A stretch of 64,000 nt of DNA. Source: Planococcus shenhongbingii. GTDB taxonomy: Bacteria > Bacillota > Bacilli > Bacillales_A > Planococcaceae. The notes under the pieces were generated by a model. It did not search any database. It was not told where the DNA came from and saw only the letters and a program-made list of their open reading frames with translations. The stretch covers positions 3,038,001-3,102,000 of the forward strand of contig NZ_CP129235.1 of the NCBI RefSeq assembly GCF_030413635.1, in the 5' to 3' direction. Positions within the stretch are counted from its first letter, which is position 1, and every line of letters begins with the position of its first letter. This document shows positions 16,483 to 26,300 of this stretch, piece by piece. A program made the translations under genes and the position numbers.

Positions 16483-17313
16483 TCACTTTAATTGTTGTGC
16501 TTTCAAAGTCTTGATATCCGGTGCTATGCCGAACCATTTTTCATAGATTTCTGCATACTTCCCGTTATCGAGGAGGATATTAATGGCTTCATCGATTTCC
16601 ATTTTTAAGCCGCTGCCTTTCGGGAATAAGACGCCATAAAACTCATTTTCAAAACTGTCGTCCGTAACGGCTTTTAAATTTTGTTCCGAGTGCATCTTCA
16701 CATAATAGTCCACAACGGCATTATCAGCGATGACTGCATCCGCACGGCCTTTCACCAGCTCCTGGATGGCCAAGTTATGGTCTGCAAACTTCAAAACTTC
16801 TTGACTGTATTTTCCTGCAATGCTTTTTGCCGCTGTCTGCCCGGTTGAACCGTTCAACACGGCCATCTTCTTTCCTTTCAAATCGGTAACGCTCTCTATG
16901 CCACTATCTTTAGATACCATAATTTTGTGTGTAGATAAATAATAGGGCACGGAAAAATCATATGTCTGTTTCCGCTTATCAGTGATCGTGATAGAAGAAA
17001 TCGCCATATCCGCCGTTTTACTTTCGATTTCCTCAAACATCGGTTCCCAGCCGACTGCTTCGATATCCGCTTCATACCCCGCTTCCAGTGCAACTGCTTT
17101 TGCAAAGTCAACCCCGAATCCGACGACTTCTTCACCCTCCATATACTCCATCGGGGCATAGGCACCGTCCGTCACGATTCTTAGTATTTTCTTTTCTTCA
17201 ACCGCTGCTTTTTCGACAGCTTGACTGCTCTCCGGTTCACTCTTTCCACATGCAGACAGAAGCGCCACTATGACAAGCATCAACATAAAGTTCAAGAGCG
17301 AGAATTTCTTCAT
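16483..17313 (-). CDS. amino-acid-type ABC transporter substrate-binding lipoprotein (solo)
   Basis: 276 residues. N-terminal lipoprotein signal ending LLSACGK (Cys about residue 22). The rest is a family 3 solute-binding domain: ILRIVTDGAYAPMEYMEG, VVGFGVDFAKAVALEAG, MAISSITITDKRKQTYDFSVPY, VLNGSTGQTAAKS, ADAVIADNAVVDYYV. These proteins bind polar amino acids outside the membrane and hand them to an ABC permease. No permease or ATPase gene is adjacent, so it must work with a distant transporter or as a sensor partner. AAGGGG lies about eight bases before the ATG. Confidence 0.9.
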   Translation of the reverse strand: MKKFSLLNFMLMLVIVALLSACGKSEPESSQAVEKAAVEEKKILRIVTDGAYAPMEYMEGEEVVGFGVDFAKAVALEAGYEADIEAVGWEPMFEEIESKTADMAISSITITDKRKQTYDFSVPYYLSTHKIMVSKDSGIESVTDLKGKKMAVLNGSTGQTAAKSIAGKYSQEVLKFADHNLAIQELVKGRADAVIADNAVVDYYVKMHSEQNLKAVTDDSFENEFYGVLFPKGSGLKMEIDEAINILLDNGKYAEIYEKWFGIAPDIKTLKAQQLK

Positions 17314-17497
17314 CAGTTGTTCCCCTTTTTATTAAGGTATTTTTAAAAATACCTGTATTGTACGAAACAAATTCCCCTTGCACCATTATCTTTCTTAGAA
17401 CTGTAGTGGCAAATAAATGAAGCTGAAAAATCCCATTGTATACATTCTATTGAGGAAAGGTTAAATATGGGTAAAGTATAATATTTGAGCAATAAAA

Positions 17498-17529
17498 AAA
17501 GATGGCTTCGAAGTTTCGAAACCATCTTT
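17498..17529 (-). terminator. terminator of the acetyltransferase gene
   Basis: AAAGATGG..TTCGAA / TTCGAA..CCATCTTT with a two-base loop, flanked by A-run and T-run. Confidence 0.8.
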
Positions 17530-17619
17530 TTGCTTTAAACATTGAAAGTATGTTTTCATCTTTCACTGTCTCAGCCGCCACTAAACATCTTTAATTCTTC
17601 TCTCTTACTCAATTGTGCT

Positions 17620-18261
17620 TCATAGCTTCAACTCGTTCGCTTCAGAAGTAACCTCCCGAGCCGGCACTCCCATAACAGTCGTATATTCCCTGACGTCTTC
17701 TATCACAGCCGATCCAGCGCGGACAACACTCCACTGGCCAATTTCTTTTGTCGCAGTTACACTTGCGCCCGCCTCGATCAAGACTCCTTCTCCAAGTTTA
17801 GTCACTCCTGCCACTGTTGCACCAGGAGATACATGGACATAGTCTCCCACCACACAATCATGTTCCACTACAGAACGCGAATTTATAATCGTATGATCGC
17901 CGACGATTGCCGCTGCGTTTACCACCGCTCCCGGCATTACGACAGTGCCGTGCCCAATGGCGGCGCTCGGGCTGACAATGGCATCTTTATGGATGGCGGT
18001 CGCATATTGATCGGCGTTTAACGCCAGGCGCTCAACGATTTTTCTTCTCACTGAGTTAGCCCCAATCGCTACAATCACTTTAGCCTGCTCTTCCCCAAGC
18101 AAGTGCCCTACTTCAGAAACCGGTCCAAACCAGCAGCCATCTTCCTTAAAAAGCTCAGCGTATTTATCATCCAGCTTTGCTACTATTTGATTGCCTGAAG
18201 AATTAACGATATCAGCAATGACACGAGCATGGCCGCTGTCGCCTATTAATAAGATGTTCAT
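17620..18261 (-). CDS. NeuD/PglD-like sugar O- or N-acyltransferase (left-handed beta-helix)
   Basis: 213 residues from ATG 18261, nine bases after AGGAGG. The N-terminus (MNILLIGDSGHARVIADIV) is the Rossmann-like PglN domain with the G-x-S-G-H-A motif. From about residue 95 hexapeptide repeats follow (AIVSPSAAIGHGTVVMPGAV, AIVGDHTIINSRSVVEHDC with the catalytic His, VHVSPGATVAG) and a C-terminal VMGVPAREV. These enzymes acetylate sialic acids or amino-sugars for surface glycans using acetyl-CoA. It is monocistronic here, so the acceptor sugar is unknown. Confidence 0.88.
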   Translation of the reverse strand: MNILLIGDSGHARVIADIVNSSGNQIVAKLDDKYAELFKEDGCWFGPVSEVGHLLGEEQAKVIVAIGANSVRRKIVERLALNADQYATAIHKDAIVSPSAAIGHGTVVMPGAVVNAAAIVGDHTIINSRSVVEHDCVVGDYVHVSPGATVAGVTKLGEGVLIEAGASVTATKEIGQWSVVRAGSAVIEDVREYTTVMGVPAREVTSEANELKL

Positions 18262-18494
18262 GTCAAGCACCTCCTGAATCAGATTTACCCTTTAGGCTTA
18301 TTATAAGACAATAGCAAACTTATTGATCTATACAATTTTGGAAAATTATATATATTTCTTTCTAAACAAATTATAACCAACTTACCTGCTTTTTTCTCTT
18401 TCCCTGCAACGTCTTTTCTATAAGGCACCCCTTTCTTTCGGTTATCGCTCCATTCAACCGTTATAAACTTCCGGTCATATGCATTACCAAATAA

Positions 18495-18535
18495 CAGCCA
18501 CCTTCGAAATCGATTGATTTCATTGAAGATGGCTG
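18495..18535 (-). terminator. terminator of the OafA-like gene
   Basis: CAGCCACCTTCGAAATC / GATTTCATTGAAGATGGCTG, imperfect but long, 40 bases past the stop on the minus strand. The rest of 18262-18574 is AT-rich with no ORF. Confidence 0.75.
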
Positions 18536-18574
18536 CCGCGAATTAAAGTATGATTTTATTGGAGATTCCCGCTA

Positions 18575-20575
18575 TCATTGTCTATCCAGACCATCGAGCG
18601 CTTTCTTCAAATCTTCTGCCAAGACTGGCCCCATCGTCTTCGAATACAAAGTAGTCAGATGATGTTCGTCACGGTAGACAAGGACATTCCCGATAGCCGG
18701 AGGACAAGTTTCGTCATCGCAGAAGTAAGGGGATGTATCAAAAAAGGTCACATTGCCGGGAAGGTTTTCTGTGTTTTCCCATGGCAGGACAGCGGATAAT
18801 ACCTCTTCCCGTGGAACGGAGCATTCTTCCGGAGTCTCCTCCATACAGGATGGGATATCCTTTGGCATTCTCGGGTTGTCCCGGACCGCGAATATCTCCG
18901 TAATGCCTTCAAACACTTCCCATTTCTCGATATAGCCGCGAGGGACATTATCTTCTGCCTGGACGTTCGCCGTGGTGAAAATCATATCCGGCGGATCGTT
19001 TTTCAGCATTTCCGTCACTGTTTCGTTCCATTCCATACAAGACTCGGTCAAAGCCCCCTCCAGATCATCTGTGGTAAACCGGCAGGCATCTTTGATGTAG
19101 ACATCAATCTGCAGCTTCAGTTCCGGGGCTATTGTCTCCAAAGCCGGGAACCAGTGGCCGGAATGCGATCCCCCGACTAGGGCAATGATGTAATCGGGAT
19201 TTTCCGTTTCACCGAACGAGCATTTATTGACGTCCGGATTATCACTGTAGGTGGAGCAATTTCCTTTTTTGTAGAAAATCGGAAGATCGCCTTTTGCAAG
19301 TGCCGGTGAAGGAACTGGTGCTACGTTTTCTGCCGGTACAATGTTTTCTGAAACAACGCGTGCTCCCGGATATTCTTCGACTGAATATTCGACCGCTGCT
19401 TCCTCGTTAAGGCTTGCCTGAACATAGAGGTTCCATGAAGCTCCCACCAATATGACAGGCAGCATGATCGCTACCAGCACTTTCCCTAACTGCCTTTTCG
19501 ACTGGCGGACATTCAATCCGCGGACCGGCGCTTCGATCAGCTTGCTGGTGATGACTGACAGGATAAACGATACTGTCAGAATGGCGAGTCCGGCCTGCAG
19601 CGAAACCGTAGCCGTGCTGAAATATGCATAATAGAAAACCAGCAGCGGCCAGTGCCATAGATAAAACCCGTAGGAAATACTGCCGAAGTACATGAACGGT
19701 TTCGTACTCAATAGCCGTTGCACGCCGAAACGGCCGGTGTTTTCAGCTGCAATGATGACAAAAATAACACCCATGGTCGGCAATAATGCTGCATACCCCG
19801 GGAACACGCTTGATACCGGCAGAAGCATGCCGGTAAAACAAATAATGGCCAGACCAATCCAACCAATGATGAAACTAATGGCTTTATTGAATGTCAAATA
19901 AGGGATCAGCAGCGCCAGAATGCCGCCTAAACTGAATTCCCATGCCCGGGCAAAAGTATCAAAATAAGCCCAGGGCTGATTGGCTTCAGTGATGTATATA
20001 GAATATCCGAGAGAAACTGCAAAAATTGCAACCAATGCTGTTAACAGCGTTTTCCGGACAGGCATCTTCAACACTTTTTTTGCTAGAAGATAGACCGCTG
20101 TAATGATGAACGGCCAGGTTATGTAAAATTGTCCTTGTATAGAAAGAGCCCAAAAATGTTGAAGCGGGCTGGCTTCATTGTTTTGCCCTAAGTAGTCCAC
20201 CGCACTCGTTGCCAACTGCCAATTCTGGAAATAAAACATAGATGAAAAAAGCTCAGAAATCGTCTGCTTCCAAAAAGTCTGCGGCAGTATCCAGATAGAT
20301 AGGAGGGCGGTAACCAGCAGGACAGTAAATGAGAGGGGTATCAGCCGTTTCGCCAGACCCAGCAAATTCTCAATGAAATTAATTTTTCCATCTCGCTCCA
20401 TTCGCGACAATAAAGAAGTGGTAATCAAGTATCCTGAAACAATGAAAAAGACGTCAACGCCTCCAGAAACTGAACCGATCCAAATATGATATACCGCGAC
20501 CAGCAAAGCCGCAACTGCCCTAACCCCCTCCAGCTCGGGGCGGAACTTTTTTTCAGGCATCCTTAAATCCGTCAA
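18575..20575 (-). CDS. OafA/YrhL-type acyltransferase with C-terminal SGNH domain
   Basis: 666 residues from TTG 20575, nine bases after AAAGGAG. The N-terminal acyltransferase-3 domain (about residues 10-350) starts FRPELEGVRAVAALLVAVYH (catalytic His) and GGVDVFFIVSGYLI, with about ten membrane spans. After a linker, an SGNH-like domain follows: IIALVGGSHSGHWFP (Ser block) and a late DEHHLTTLYS (D-x-x-H block), near residues 430-655. Such proteins pass acetyl groups across the membrane and O-acetylate peptidoglycan, teichoic acid or polysaccharide. Single gene. Confidence 0.92.
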   Translation of the reverse strand: MTDLRMPEKKFRPELEGVRAVAALLVAVYHIWIGSVSGGVDVFFIVSGYLITTSLLSRMERDGKINFIENLLGLAKRLIPLSFTVLLVTALLSIWILPQTFWKQTISELFSSMFYFQNWQLATSAVDYLGQNNEASPLQHFWALSIQGQFYITWPFIITAVYLLAKKVLKMPVRKTLLTALVAIFAVSLGYSIYITEANQPWAYFDTFARAWEFSLGGILALLIPYLTFNKAISFIIGWIGLAIICFTGMLLPVSSVFPGYAALLPTMGVIFVIIAAENTGRFGVQRLLSTKPFMYFGSISYGFYLWHWPLLVFYYAYFSTATVSLQAGLAILTVSFILSVITSKLIEAPVRGLNVRQSKRQLGKVLVAIMLPVILVGASWNLYVQASLNEEAAVEYSVEEYPGARVVSENIVPAENVAPVPSPALAKGDLPIFYKKGNCSTYSDNPDVNKCSFGETENPDYIIALVGGSHSGHWFPALETIAPELKLQIDVYIKDACRFTTDDLEGALTESCMEWNETVTEMLKNDPPDMIFTTANVQAEDNVPRGYIEKWEVFEGITEIFAVRDNPRMPKDIPSCMEETPEECSVPREEVLSAVLPWENTENLPGNVTFFDTSPYFCDDETCPPAIGNVLVYRDEHHLTTLYSKTMGPVLAEDLKKALDGLDRQ

Positions 20576-20966
20576 TGCCTACATCTCCTTTCACCTTTCA
20601 AGTTATAACAAAAATTTATCTACACAGAAATACAGAAACCGATCTCGCCCATTATGTCGGCCTTGTAAGGAAATCTCCCGCTAAAACCTAAGGACGGGCA
20701 TAAACATAGAAGATTCATAAAATAGCTCAACCTTTTTTCAGTTATTGCTTTTAAAAAAACAACGAAAAAGAACATGCCTTACCTTGCATTTCATAAAAAA
20801 GCATACCTTTTAAAGGTATCACAAAATAACAATTATTACTCTAAAATTTTATAATTTATACAAAAAACAGAGAAGTAAAGTCATCAAACTAAAACGAGTG
20901 CCTCTTAGCTAAATGAAACAAGCTATCGTAAAATAGAAAAGGTTCATATTTCCTTTTCCTTTACAT
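20576..20966. other. AT-rich intergenic region
   Basis: About 390 bases with no ORF. It holds AAAGGAG for the gene at 20575 and presumably its promoter. I see no other element. Confidence 0.5.
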
Positions 20967-21007
20967 AAAAACAACCTTCCTCTATTGATGGGAGGAAGGT
21001 TGTTTTT
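20967..21007 (-). terminator. terminator of the SLH/Ig protein gene
   Basis: Perfect 16-base arms AAAAACAACCTTCCTC / GAGGAAGGTTGTTTTT with a 9-base loop. Confidence 0.9.
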
Positions 21008-21039
21008 AACGCCTATATCATTACCATGTTTAATCTGTC

Positions 21040-23910
21040 TTACCGGAATTTTTCGTTCATCGCTCGTGCTAGGAATGTGGAAAACTGTGCCCTTGTCGTC
21101 GCGTTTTTCGGCTTGAAAGTCTGATCGGGGAATCCGGTAGTAATTCCGTTTTTAGCTAGACTTGAAATATACTCCTTCGCCCAAGATGAAGAAACATCGG
21201 TAAAGTTCTTGGGTGAGGACCCTTCCAGGTTATAAGCAATTACAAGGATTTTCGACATTTCGGCGCGTGTCAAGATTTGATCCGGCTTGAACGAGCCGCC
21301 CGGATAACCGTTAAACAAACCAAATTCCGAGACAGCGGCAACATAATCTTTTGCCCAGTGGGAAGAACGAACATCTTCAAAAGCGGAATTCGTAATGGGC
21401 ACCGGCAAGTCTAAAGCAACTGCAAGCATTTTGGCCGCTTCAGCGCGCGTGACATTTTTATCCGGCTGAAAACTGCCATCCGGATACCCTGCAAGGATTT
21501 TCTGATCGGCCAGATACATCACTTCATCATAAGCCCAATAACCCGATTTCAAGTCACTATAATTCCCATCCTTCACGACTATTGTTTTTATCTCACTGAC
21601 ATTTCCAGAAGCATCGGTTGCCGTAACCGATAATTTGGTTCCCGTCTTCTGGTTCGAAATTTTCACCGTGTAATTTCCTTTCGCATCGGCTGTCCCTGTT
21701 CCAATCAATGATGTTCCGTTTTTCACAGCAATATCGGAACCGATTTCCGCTTTTCCTGTCACTGTTGATGAATAATGATAAACCTCGTTTACAGCAGGGA
21801 GCACCGGGGCGGTGATGTCTTTCACAATCATCTCAGTCACTTCACTGATGTTTCCAGCGGTATCTGTTGCCGTAATGGTCAATTTGGTTCCCGCTTTTTG
21901 CTTAGGAATTGTTACTTTATAGCTTCCAGGCACGAAATGGTCCGTCTTTCCAATAATGGTATCTCCGTCCTTCACTGTAATGAATGTCGACTCTTGAGTG
22001 ACACCGGTTTCTGGCACACTTTCCACGGTCGTTGATTTTTCTGTAATTTCTTTAACCATAGGTGCCGCCGGAGCGGTTTTATCGATAAAAAACCAAATAT
22101 GAGATGAATTGCCCGTTAAATCGGTGACTCTGAGTGAATACTCTCCTTCTTCAGAAATCACTGTGCCGCTTATATAAGGTTTTCCGTTCAATGTAGCCGT
22201 TCCTTCACTGAATGTCGGAACGATATGGGTGTTAAAATAACCGAATTCCGCTCCTTCAATTTTCGGCGGTGTTTTGTCCATCGTGAAATCGGCGACTGTC
22301 TGATTTCCTAATGCATCTATCGCCTTAACTGTATAGAAGCCTTCTTCTGTAACTTCATGGCCACTTGCTATTTCCATGCCGTTCAAAGTAGCCGTTCCTT
22401 CATGGAACACCAATTCGAAATCGATATTGGCATACTTTCCTATTGGACCGAACCATTCCCCAGGGATAGAACTAAAGATAATAGGCCCGGTCTTATCAAT
22501 TGAAAAATTCACTTTCGTTTGATTGCCTGCCTCGTCTTTGACGACCAATACATAATTCGCTTCTTCTGTCACCAGCGTGCCGCTGTCAAAAGGCTCTCCA
22601 TTTAAAGTGGCAATCCCTTCAAATTCAGGTGTTACTTCTGATCCATAGGCACGCCCTGGTTCAATTCCGGATACTTCCGGAGCAGTGCGGTCTATTCTAA
22701 AAGAAAAAATGGTTTCATTGCCTGCATTGTCGGCCACTACTAAGGTATGACGGCCTTCGGTTGAAATCACAGTGCCGCTCTTGAACGGTTCACCGTTCAA
22801 TGTTCCAATTCCTTCTTCAAAAACCGGCTGCACTTCTTTGGCCACGCTATTTTGCGTGATCCCGGATACAGTCGGAGCCGTTTTGTCTATTTCAAATTCA
22901 ATGCTTGTTGCATTTCCTACGCTGTCTTTCACAGAGAGAATGTAGGTTCCTTCTTTCGATACTGCACTTCCGCTCTCAAACGGCTTATTATTCAATGTCG
23001 CCGTTCCTTCATTAAATGCGGGATAGACATCTCTATTGTATATCCCGTTAGCTAAAACGCCTGTCACGACAGGGGCTGTTTCATCGACGACAATAAAATC
23101 AGCTTCACTGAAATCAACGGTATCCTGCCAATCGCCTTGTGTTTCCCTATTGTGCAGATAAGTAAAGTTAAAATTCTTATCATATATGGCAAGTTCACTG
23201 ACAATCCACCTGCCTCCCACAATGCTATTTTCAATTTTCACGGTACCTTCGAAAAAACCAGTTGCTGAATTGAACTGCAGCAAAATGTCGTCAGACTGTG
23301 TATAGTTACTTCTGTTTTCATACCGGACAGTGGCATAGTCAACTCCGCTTTCCTGGTCACTCGCTTTTAAGCTGATTTTCACTTGTTCCCCTGCGGCTGT
23401 TTTGTTTTTATCCACTGTTAAACTGTGATAGACCGGTGAAGTGATATCGTTTCCGTGAATCAGTAAATTTCCTGCACTTAAATCCATAGAGATGCTTTCA
23501 TGTGGCATAGGATAGGGTCTTTGGTTAAATACCTGCAGCTTATTCCCACTTTTATCGGTCAGCAAGATATAGGCAATTCGCCAAGTACCGTTAAGACCAA
23601 AGGATTTTCCGTTCACCTCCATAGAACCTTCGTATTTTTGAGTAATGCCATTCCAGTTTAGCTGAAAAGACTCGGCGTCGTTTGTGGCGCCATACTGGTA
23701 CACAACCTCGACTGTGTCTATCCCGCTTCCTTCATCACTGGCTTCGACACTTACTTTTACGTTTTCTCCGCTCGTCGCTTTACTCTGACCAACTTCAATT
23801 CCGTAAAATTTCGGTGCTGTTGCGTCTTCTGCTGCTATAACCGAAGCCGGTGGCAATAAAGTGCACAACAAGCTCCAAACAATTGCAGATAAAATCAGCT
23901 TTTTTCTCAT
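21040..23910 (-). CDS. large SLH-anchored surface protein with Ig-like repeats
   Basis: ATG 23910 follows GAGGG at about eight bases (a TTG two codons earlier is less likely). 956 residues: signal peptide (1-27); two about 110-residue modules with DEGSGIDTVEVVY-type sequences; six about 60-residue repeats of the form FxxGxATLNGxPFxSGT-EGxY-L-V-D-GN; two about 80-residue Ig modules with IPKQKAGTKLTITATDTAGN; and three C-terminal SLH repeats (GYPDGSFQPDKNVTRAEAAK and two like it). SLH repeats bind it to secondary wall polymer. The Ig modules are like those of the proteins at 31155, 33788 and 54674. A structural or adhesive role is inferred; no catalytic domain is seen. Confidence 0.9.
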   Translation of the reverse strand: MRKKLILSAIVWSLLCTLLPPASVIAAEDATAPKFYGIEVGQSKATSGENVKVSVEASDEGSGIDTVEVVYQYGATNDAESFQLNWNGITQKYEGSMEVNGKSFGLNGTWRIAYILLTDKSGNKLQVFNQRPYPMPHESISMDLSAGNLLIHGNDITSPVYHSLTVDKNKTAAGEQVKISLKASDQESGVDYATVRYENRSNYTQSDDILLQFNSATGFFEGTVKIENSIVGGRWIVSELAIYDKNFNFTYLHNRETQGDWQDTVDFSEADFIVVDETAPVVTGVLANGIYNRDVYPAFNEGTATLNNKPFESGSAVSKEGTYILSVKDSVGNATSIEFEIDKTAPTVSGITQNSVAKEVQPVFEEGIGTLNGEPFKSGTVISTEGRHTLVVADNAGNETIFSFRIDRTAPEVSGIEPGRAYGSEVTPEFEGIATLNGEPFDSGTLVTEEANYVLVVKDEAGNQTKVNFSIDKTGPIIFSSIPGEWFGPIGKYANIDFELVFHEGTATLNGMEIASGHEVTEEGFYTVKAIDALGNQTVADFTMDKTPPKIEGAEFGYFNTHIVPTFSEGTATLNGKPYISGTVISEEGEYSLRVTDLTGNSSHIWFFIDKTAPAAPMVKEITEKSTTVESVPETGVTQESTFITVKDGDTIIGKTDHFVPGSYKVTIPKQKAGTKLTITATDTAGNISEVTEMIVKDITAPVLPAVNEVYHYSSTVTGKAEIGSDIAVKNGTSLIGTGTADAKGNYTVKISNQKTGTKLSVTATDASGNVSEIKTIVVKDGNYSDLKSGYWAYDEVMYLADQKILAGYPDGSFQPDKNVTRAEAAKMLAVALDLPVPITNSAFEDVRSSHWAKDYVAAVSEFGLFNGYPGGSFKPDQILTRAEMSKILVIAYNLEGSSPKNFTDVSSSWAKEYISSLAKNGITTGFPDQTFKPKNATTRAQFSTFLARAMNEKFR

Positions 23911-24029
23911 GTTCAATTCCCTCTCTTTTCTCTATTCCACCCCAATTATTCATCTTGCTTTTATAAGCAATGTGCTACTTAACAACTTTCTCTAATCACC
24001 TCTGTCATGTGAATGTTATCATTTTTTTA

Positions 24030-24110
24030 CTATTTCTGGAACTCAAAATTGTTTTAGACAGCAAAAAAACGCATCCAAACCCATTAGGGCTTTCGGGTAC
24101 GGCACTATCT
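24030..24110 (-). repeat. partial R repeat, inverted (hairpin plus part of tail)
   Basis: Read on the minus strand it matches the R repeats near 48-63 kb: reading left to right on the plus strand, AAAATTGT..TAGA..AAAAAAACGCATCCA, then AGGG-TTTCGGGT-CGGC. Divergent, and the outer left segment is not clear. It is the only copy outside 48-63 kb and the only inverted one. Confidence 0.5.
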
Positions 24111-24485
24111 CTATGCTGCTTATTATTTGGAGAATTTATCTATTATATTATATTTCAAGTTCATTGTCCGTCTTTGTATTCTTCTTTTTTCATTCCGTTG
24201 AATTTTGCCTTTTTCAATGGATTTTTTTAAAAAACTCATTATACTTATCCACAAATGCCGGTTTTTCATCCTCTCATTTGGAATTATCGTAGCTTAAAGT
24301 AATACCTTTTTGAACTAATCAAAATACCTTTACCTTCTCCTTGCATGGCATTGACGAGTATTAATAATTCAATTTCCTTTAAGCGTAGTTGATTGCTGAC
24401 GACCACTCTGTCGCCTGGACAGTGTAAAACATAAAACGCTCCAAATTTAAATATGCAATTTTTAGTTTTAAAATCCATAAATGAG

Positions 24486-24520
24486 AAAAAGCGCGTTCCA
24501 TAAATCGGAACACACTTTTT
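24486..24520 (-). terminator. terminator downstream of the truncated DUF1028 copy
   Basis: AAAAAGCGCGTTCC / GGAACACACTTTTT with a 7-base loop; the two mismatches become G-U pairs in a minus-strand transcript. Confidence 0.65.
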
Positions 24521-24550
24521 CATTTCTTCTTAATTTATACTAATATTATC

Positions 24551-24747
24551 ACCCTTCGTCCTGCAGCAAACCCATCTCCCGCGAAGACTCAAAATCGAAC
24601 TTCCCAGCCGGATTCTTCAACGTCGGCAGCATTTCCACAAACGGGAACAATTCTTTTTGGGCGACTTCAAAAACGCGTCGTAGTTCTTTGACCGGATCCG
24701 GATGCTCATCCACCCGCAGATCGACAAGCGGATATTCTTCAGTGCGA
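24551..24747 (-). pseudogene. truncated duplicate of the DUF1028 gene (C-terminal 65 codons)
   Basis: About 195 bases match the 3' end of the intact gene at 26301 almost base for base, including the coding of VDLRVDEHPDPVKELRR and FDFESSREMGLLQDE. The similarity stops abruptly at 24747 in the middle of the gene, and no start exists. Most differences are at third positions, so the copy has been under constraint or was acquired from a relative rather than decaying at random. Confidence 0.85.
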
Positions 24748-24978
24748 GATTACAAAATTCCTCTATTCTGTGTTCAAGCAGAATGTTAATAGGGCTTTAA
24801 ATTAATACTTTTATATTGGACGAAGGCAAAGCGTACACTTTCTATTCAATATCATCGACATCTTTTCACCGTTCCCTGTCTTGAAAATTTCCTTAAGCCC
24901 AAATCTTATAAATCTGTAAAACAGCTTCTTGTACATTTAAAAATCAATATTATATTAAATTATCAGAATATTACAAAT

Positions 24979-25314
24979 TTAATGTTGACTTTCTCTTACT
25001 TTAGGCACATAATACAGGTGACTACATAGAACAGTTAGAAACTTTGATAATTTTGTAAAAGACTGCAGCATTTTCTTTATTAAGCAATTTGCCGACATGA
25101 TTAATCCGTATTTAATAACTTCTGTTTCCTTTAATTCTATGAAACATTTATCATCAATTTCCGGCAGAGCAAGGGATTCCGCTTTACTACATAGTTGGCA
25201 CTGAATATCTACTATAAGCCAGCTTTCTTTTCTCTCTGCAAAAAGATGAACTCCTGTCTGTCGGCTTTCATTATAGAAACAATAAGATAAGGAACGCTTA
25301 ACAAAAACTATCAC
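24979..25314 (-). CDS. doubtful small ORF with a CxxC pair
   Basis: 111 residues from GTG 25314; no convincing ribosome site. It has CQLC near residue 39 and further cysteines, and mixed hydrophobic and charged composition (FAERKESWLIVDIQC; EIDDKCFIELKETEVI) that looks more coding-like than its surroundings. It may be a gene remnant next to the truncated DUF1028 copy. No family recognised. Confidence 0.3.
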   Translation of the reverse strand: MIVFVKRSLSYCFYNESRQTGVHLFAERKESWLIVDIQCQLCSKAESLALPEIDDKCFIELKETEVIKYGLIMSANCLIKKMLQSFTKLSKFLTVLCSHLYYVPKVRESQH

Positions 25315-25417
25315 CTAGGAGGCCTGCTCTTAAAGATCAACCGCATTGCACCGATTTTCTGGTAATCCCTTTTAGTCAGATGAGTGTGGCAAAATATCTT
25401 TAGGAAGGTGACAACTA

Positions 25418-25933
25418 ATGAAGCAATTCAGAAAAATAACGTTTCTTTTCTTCTTATCTTTCTGCTTGATTACCGGTATGTCGGGCGCATCTGTTATGGC
25501 GCATAACAATGGAGACAATTCTCCGCAGCATTCGGTCTATAATATTACGTGTAAATACTTCCCTTCTCAGGGAAAAATGACCGTTAGAGCTCACCCGCTA
25601 AAACATGTAACTGCTTGGCAAGGCTATAAAAATGATACTGTGTATTGGACGCCTGTACTTTACAAGTGGAGCCACCATAAGCAAAAGTATTATAAACATC
25701 AACAGCCAGACCGTCCACTTGCATACGCCTATGTAAACAAATTTGGCATTAAACATCCAGCCGCTAAACATTCAGGATGGTACGACTATTCAAACCACAA
25801 CAACTATTCGTACAAGTCGTTTCACAATCTTCCTCATGGACACTATAAGGTAGCTCATGTGGCAAAGTGGAAAAGTACGGGCCATTCGCATACGACTTGG
25901 TCTTCAAATACATGTTCCTTCCTGAATAATTAG
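25418..25933 (+). CDS. small secreted His/Lys/Tyr-rich protein of unknown function
   Basis: 171 residues; ATG 25418 lies seven bases after GGAAGGTG. A clear signal peptide (MKQFRKITFLFFLSFCLITG ... SVMA, cleavage about residue 28). The mature part is short, basic and unusually rich in His, Lys, Tyr and Trp (LYKWSHHKQKYYKHQQ; GWYDYSNHNNYSYKSF; HGHYKVAHVAKWKSTGHSHT). Two cysteines, one near each end of the mature protein (NITCKYF, SNTCSFLNN), could close a disulfide. The composition suggests binding of metal or of a polyanionic wall polymer. No family recognised. Confidence 0.7.
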   Translation: MKQFRKITFLFFLSFCLITGMSGASVMAHNNGDNSPQHSVYNITCKYFPSQGKMTVRAHPLKHVTAWQGYKNDTVYWTPVLYKWSHHKQKYYKHQQPDRPLAYAYVNKFGIKHPAAKHSGWYDYSNHNNYSYKSFHNLPHGHYKVAHVAKWKSTGHSHTTWSSNTCSFLNN

Positions 25934-26213
25934 CACTGAAGCGTGAAATGACAGGTAGATTCATAAGAACAACTGCATCTTTTACTCTTTAAATTTAGGA
26001 GACGCATCATATGACAAAAAGATTGCCACAGCTTTTCATATAGAAAAACTGTTCCAGACTATAAAACAAATCTTTTCCAAAATCATGCGATGCTCGATTT
26101 CCTGATTTAGCTGGTAAACGATGTTGGTGCTTGGCTCTAATTATGGACAGACCGCCAACAGTGTTCCTTATCTAAATATTGAGCTTCGAATCAACTATTT
26201 TCATCAAACTGAA
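25934..26213. other. intergenic, no gene seen
   Basis: 280 bases. A short frame after AGGAG at about 26000 opens ATGACAAAAAG and stops soon (MTKRLPQLFI then stop), possibly a gene remnant. Nothing else supported. Confidence 0.35.
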
Positions 26214-26252
26214 AACCACCTGATGCAGTTGCAAAAACTGCATTAGGTGGTT
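26214..26252 (-). terminator. terminator of the symporter/DUF1028 operon
   Basis: AACCACCTGATGCAGTT / AACTGCATTAGGTGGTT, 17 bp with one G-U type mismatch, 5-base loop. Confidence 0.85.
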
Positions 26253-26300
26253 CTCTTATATTCTACCCGTCCATAGGTTTGGATCAATCACGTTATCCTC

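Noticed and set aside
24284..24523. 79-codon minus-strand frame
   Set aside because: Its first codons are the terminator hairpin at 24486-24520 and no ribosome site precedes it.
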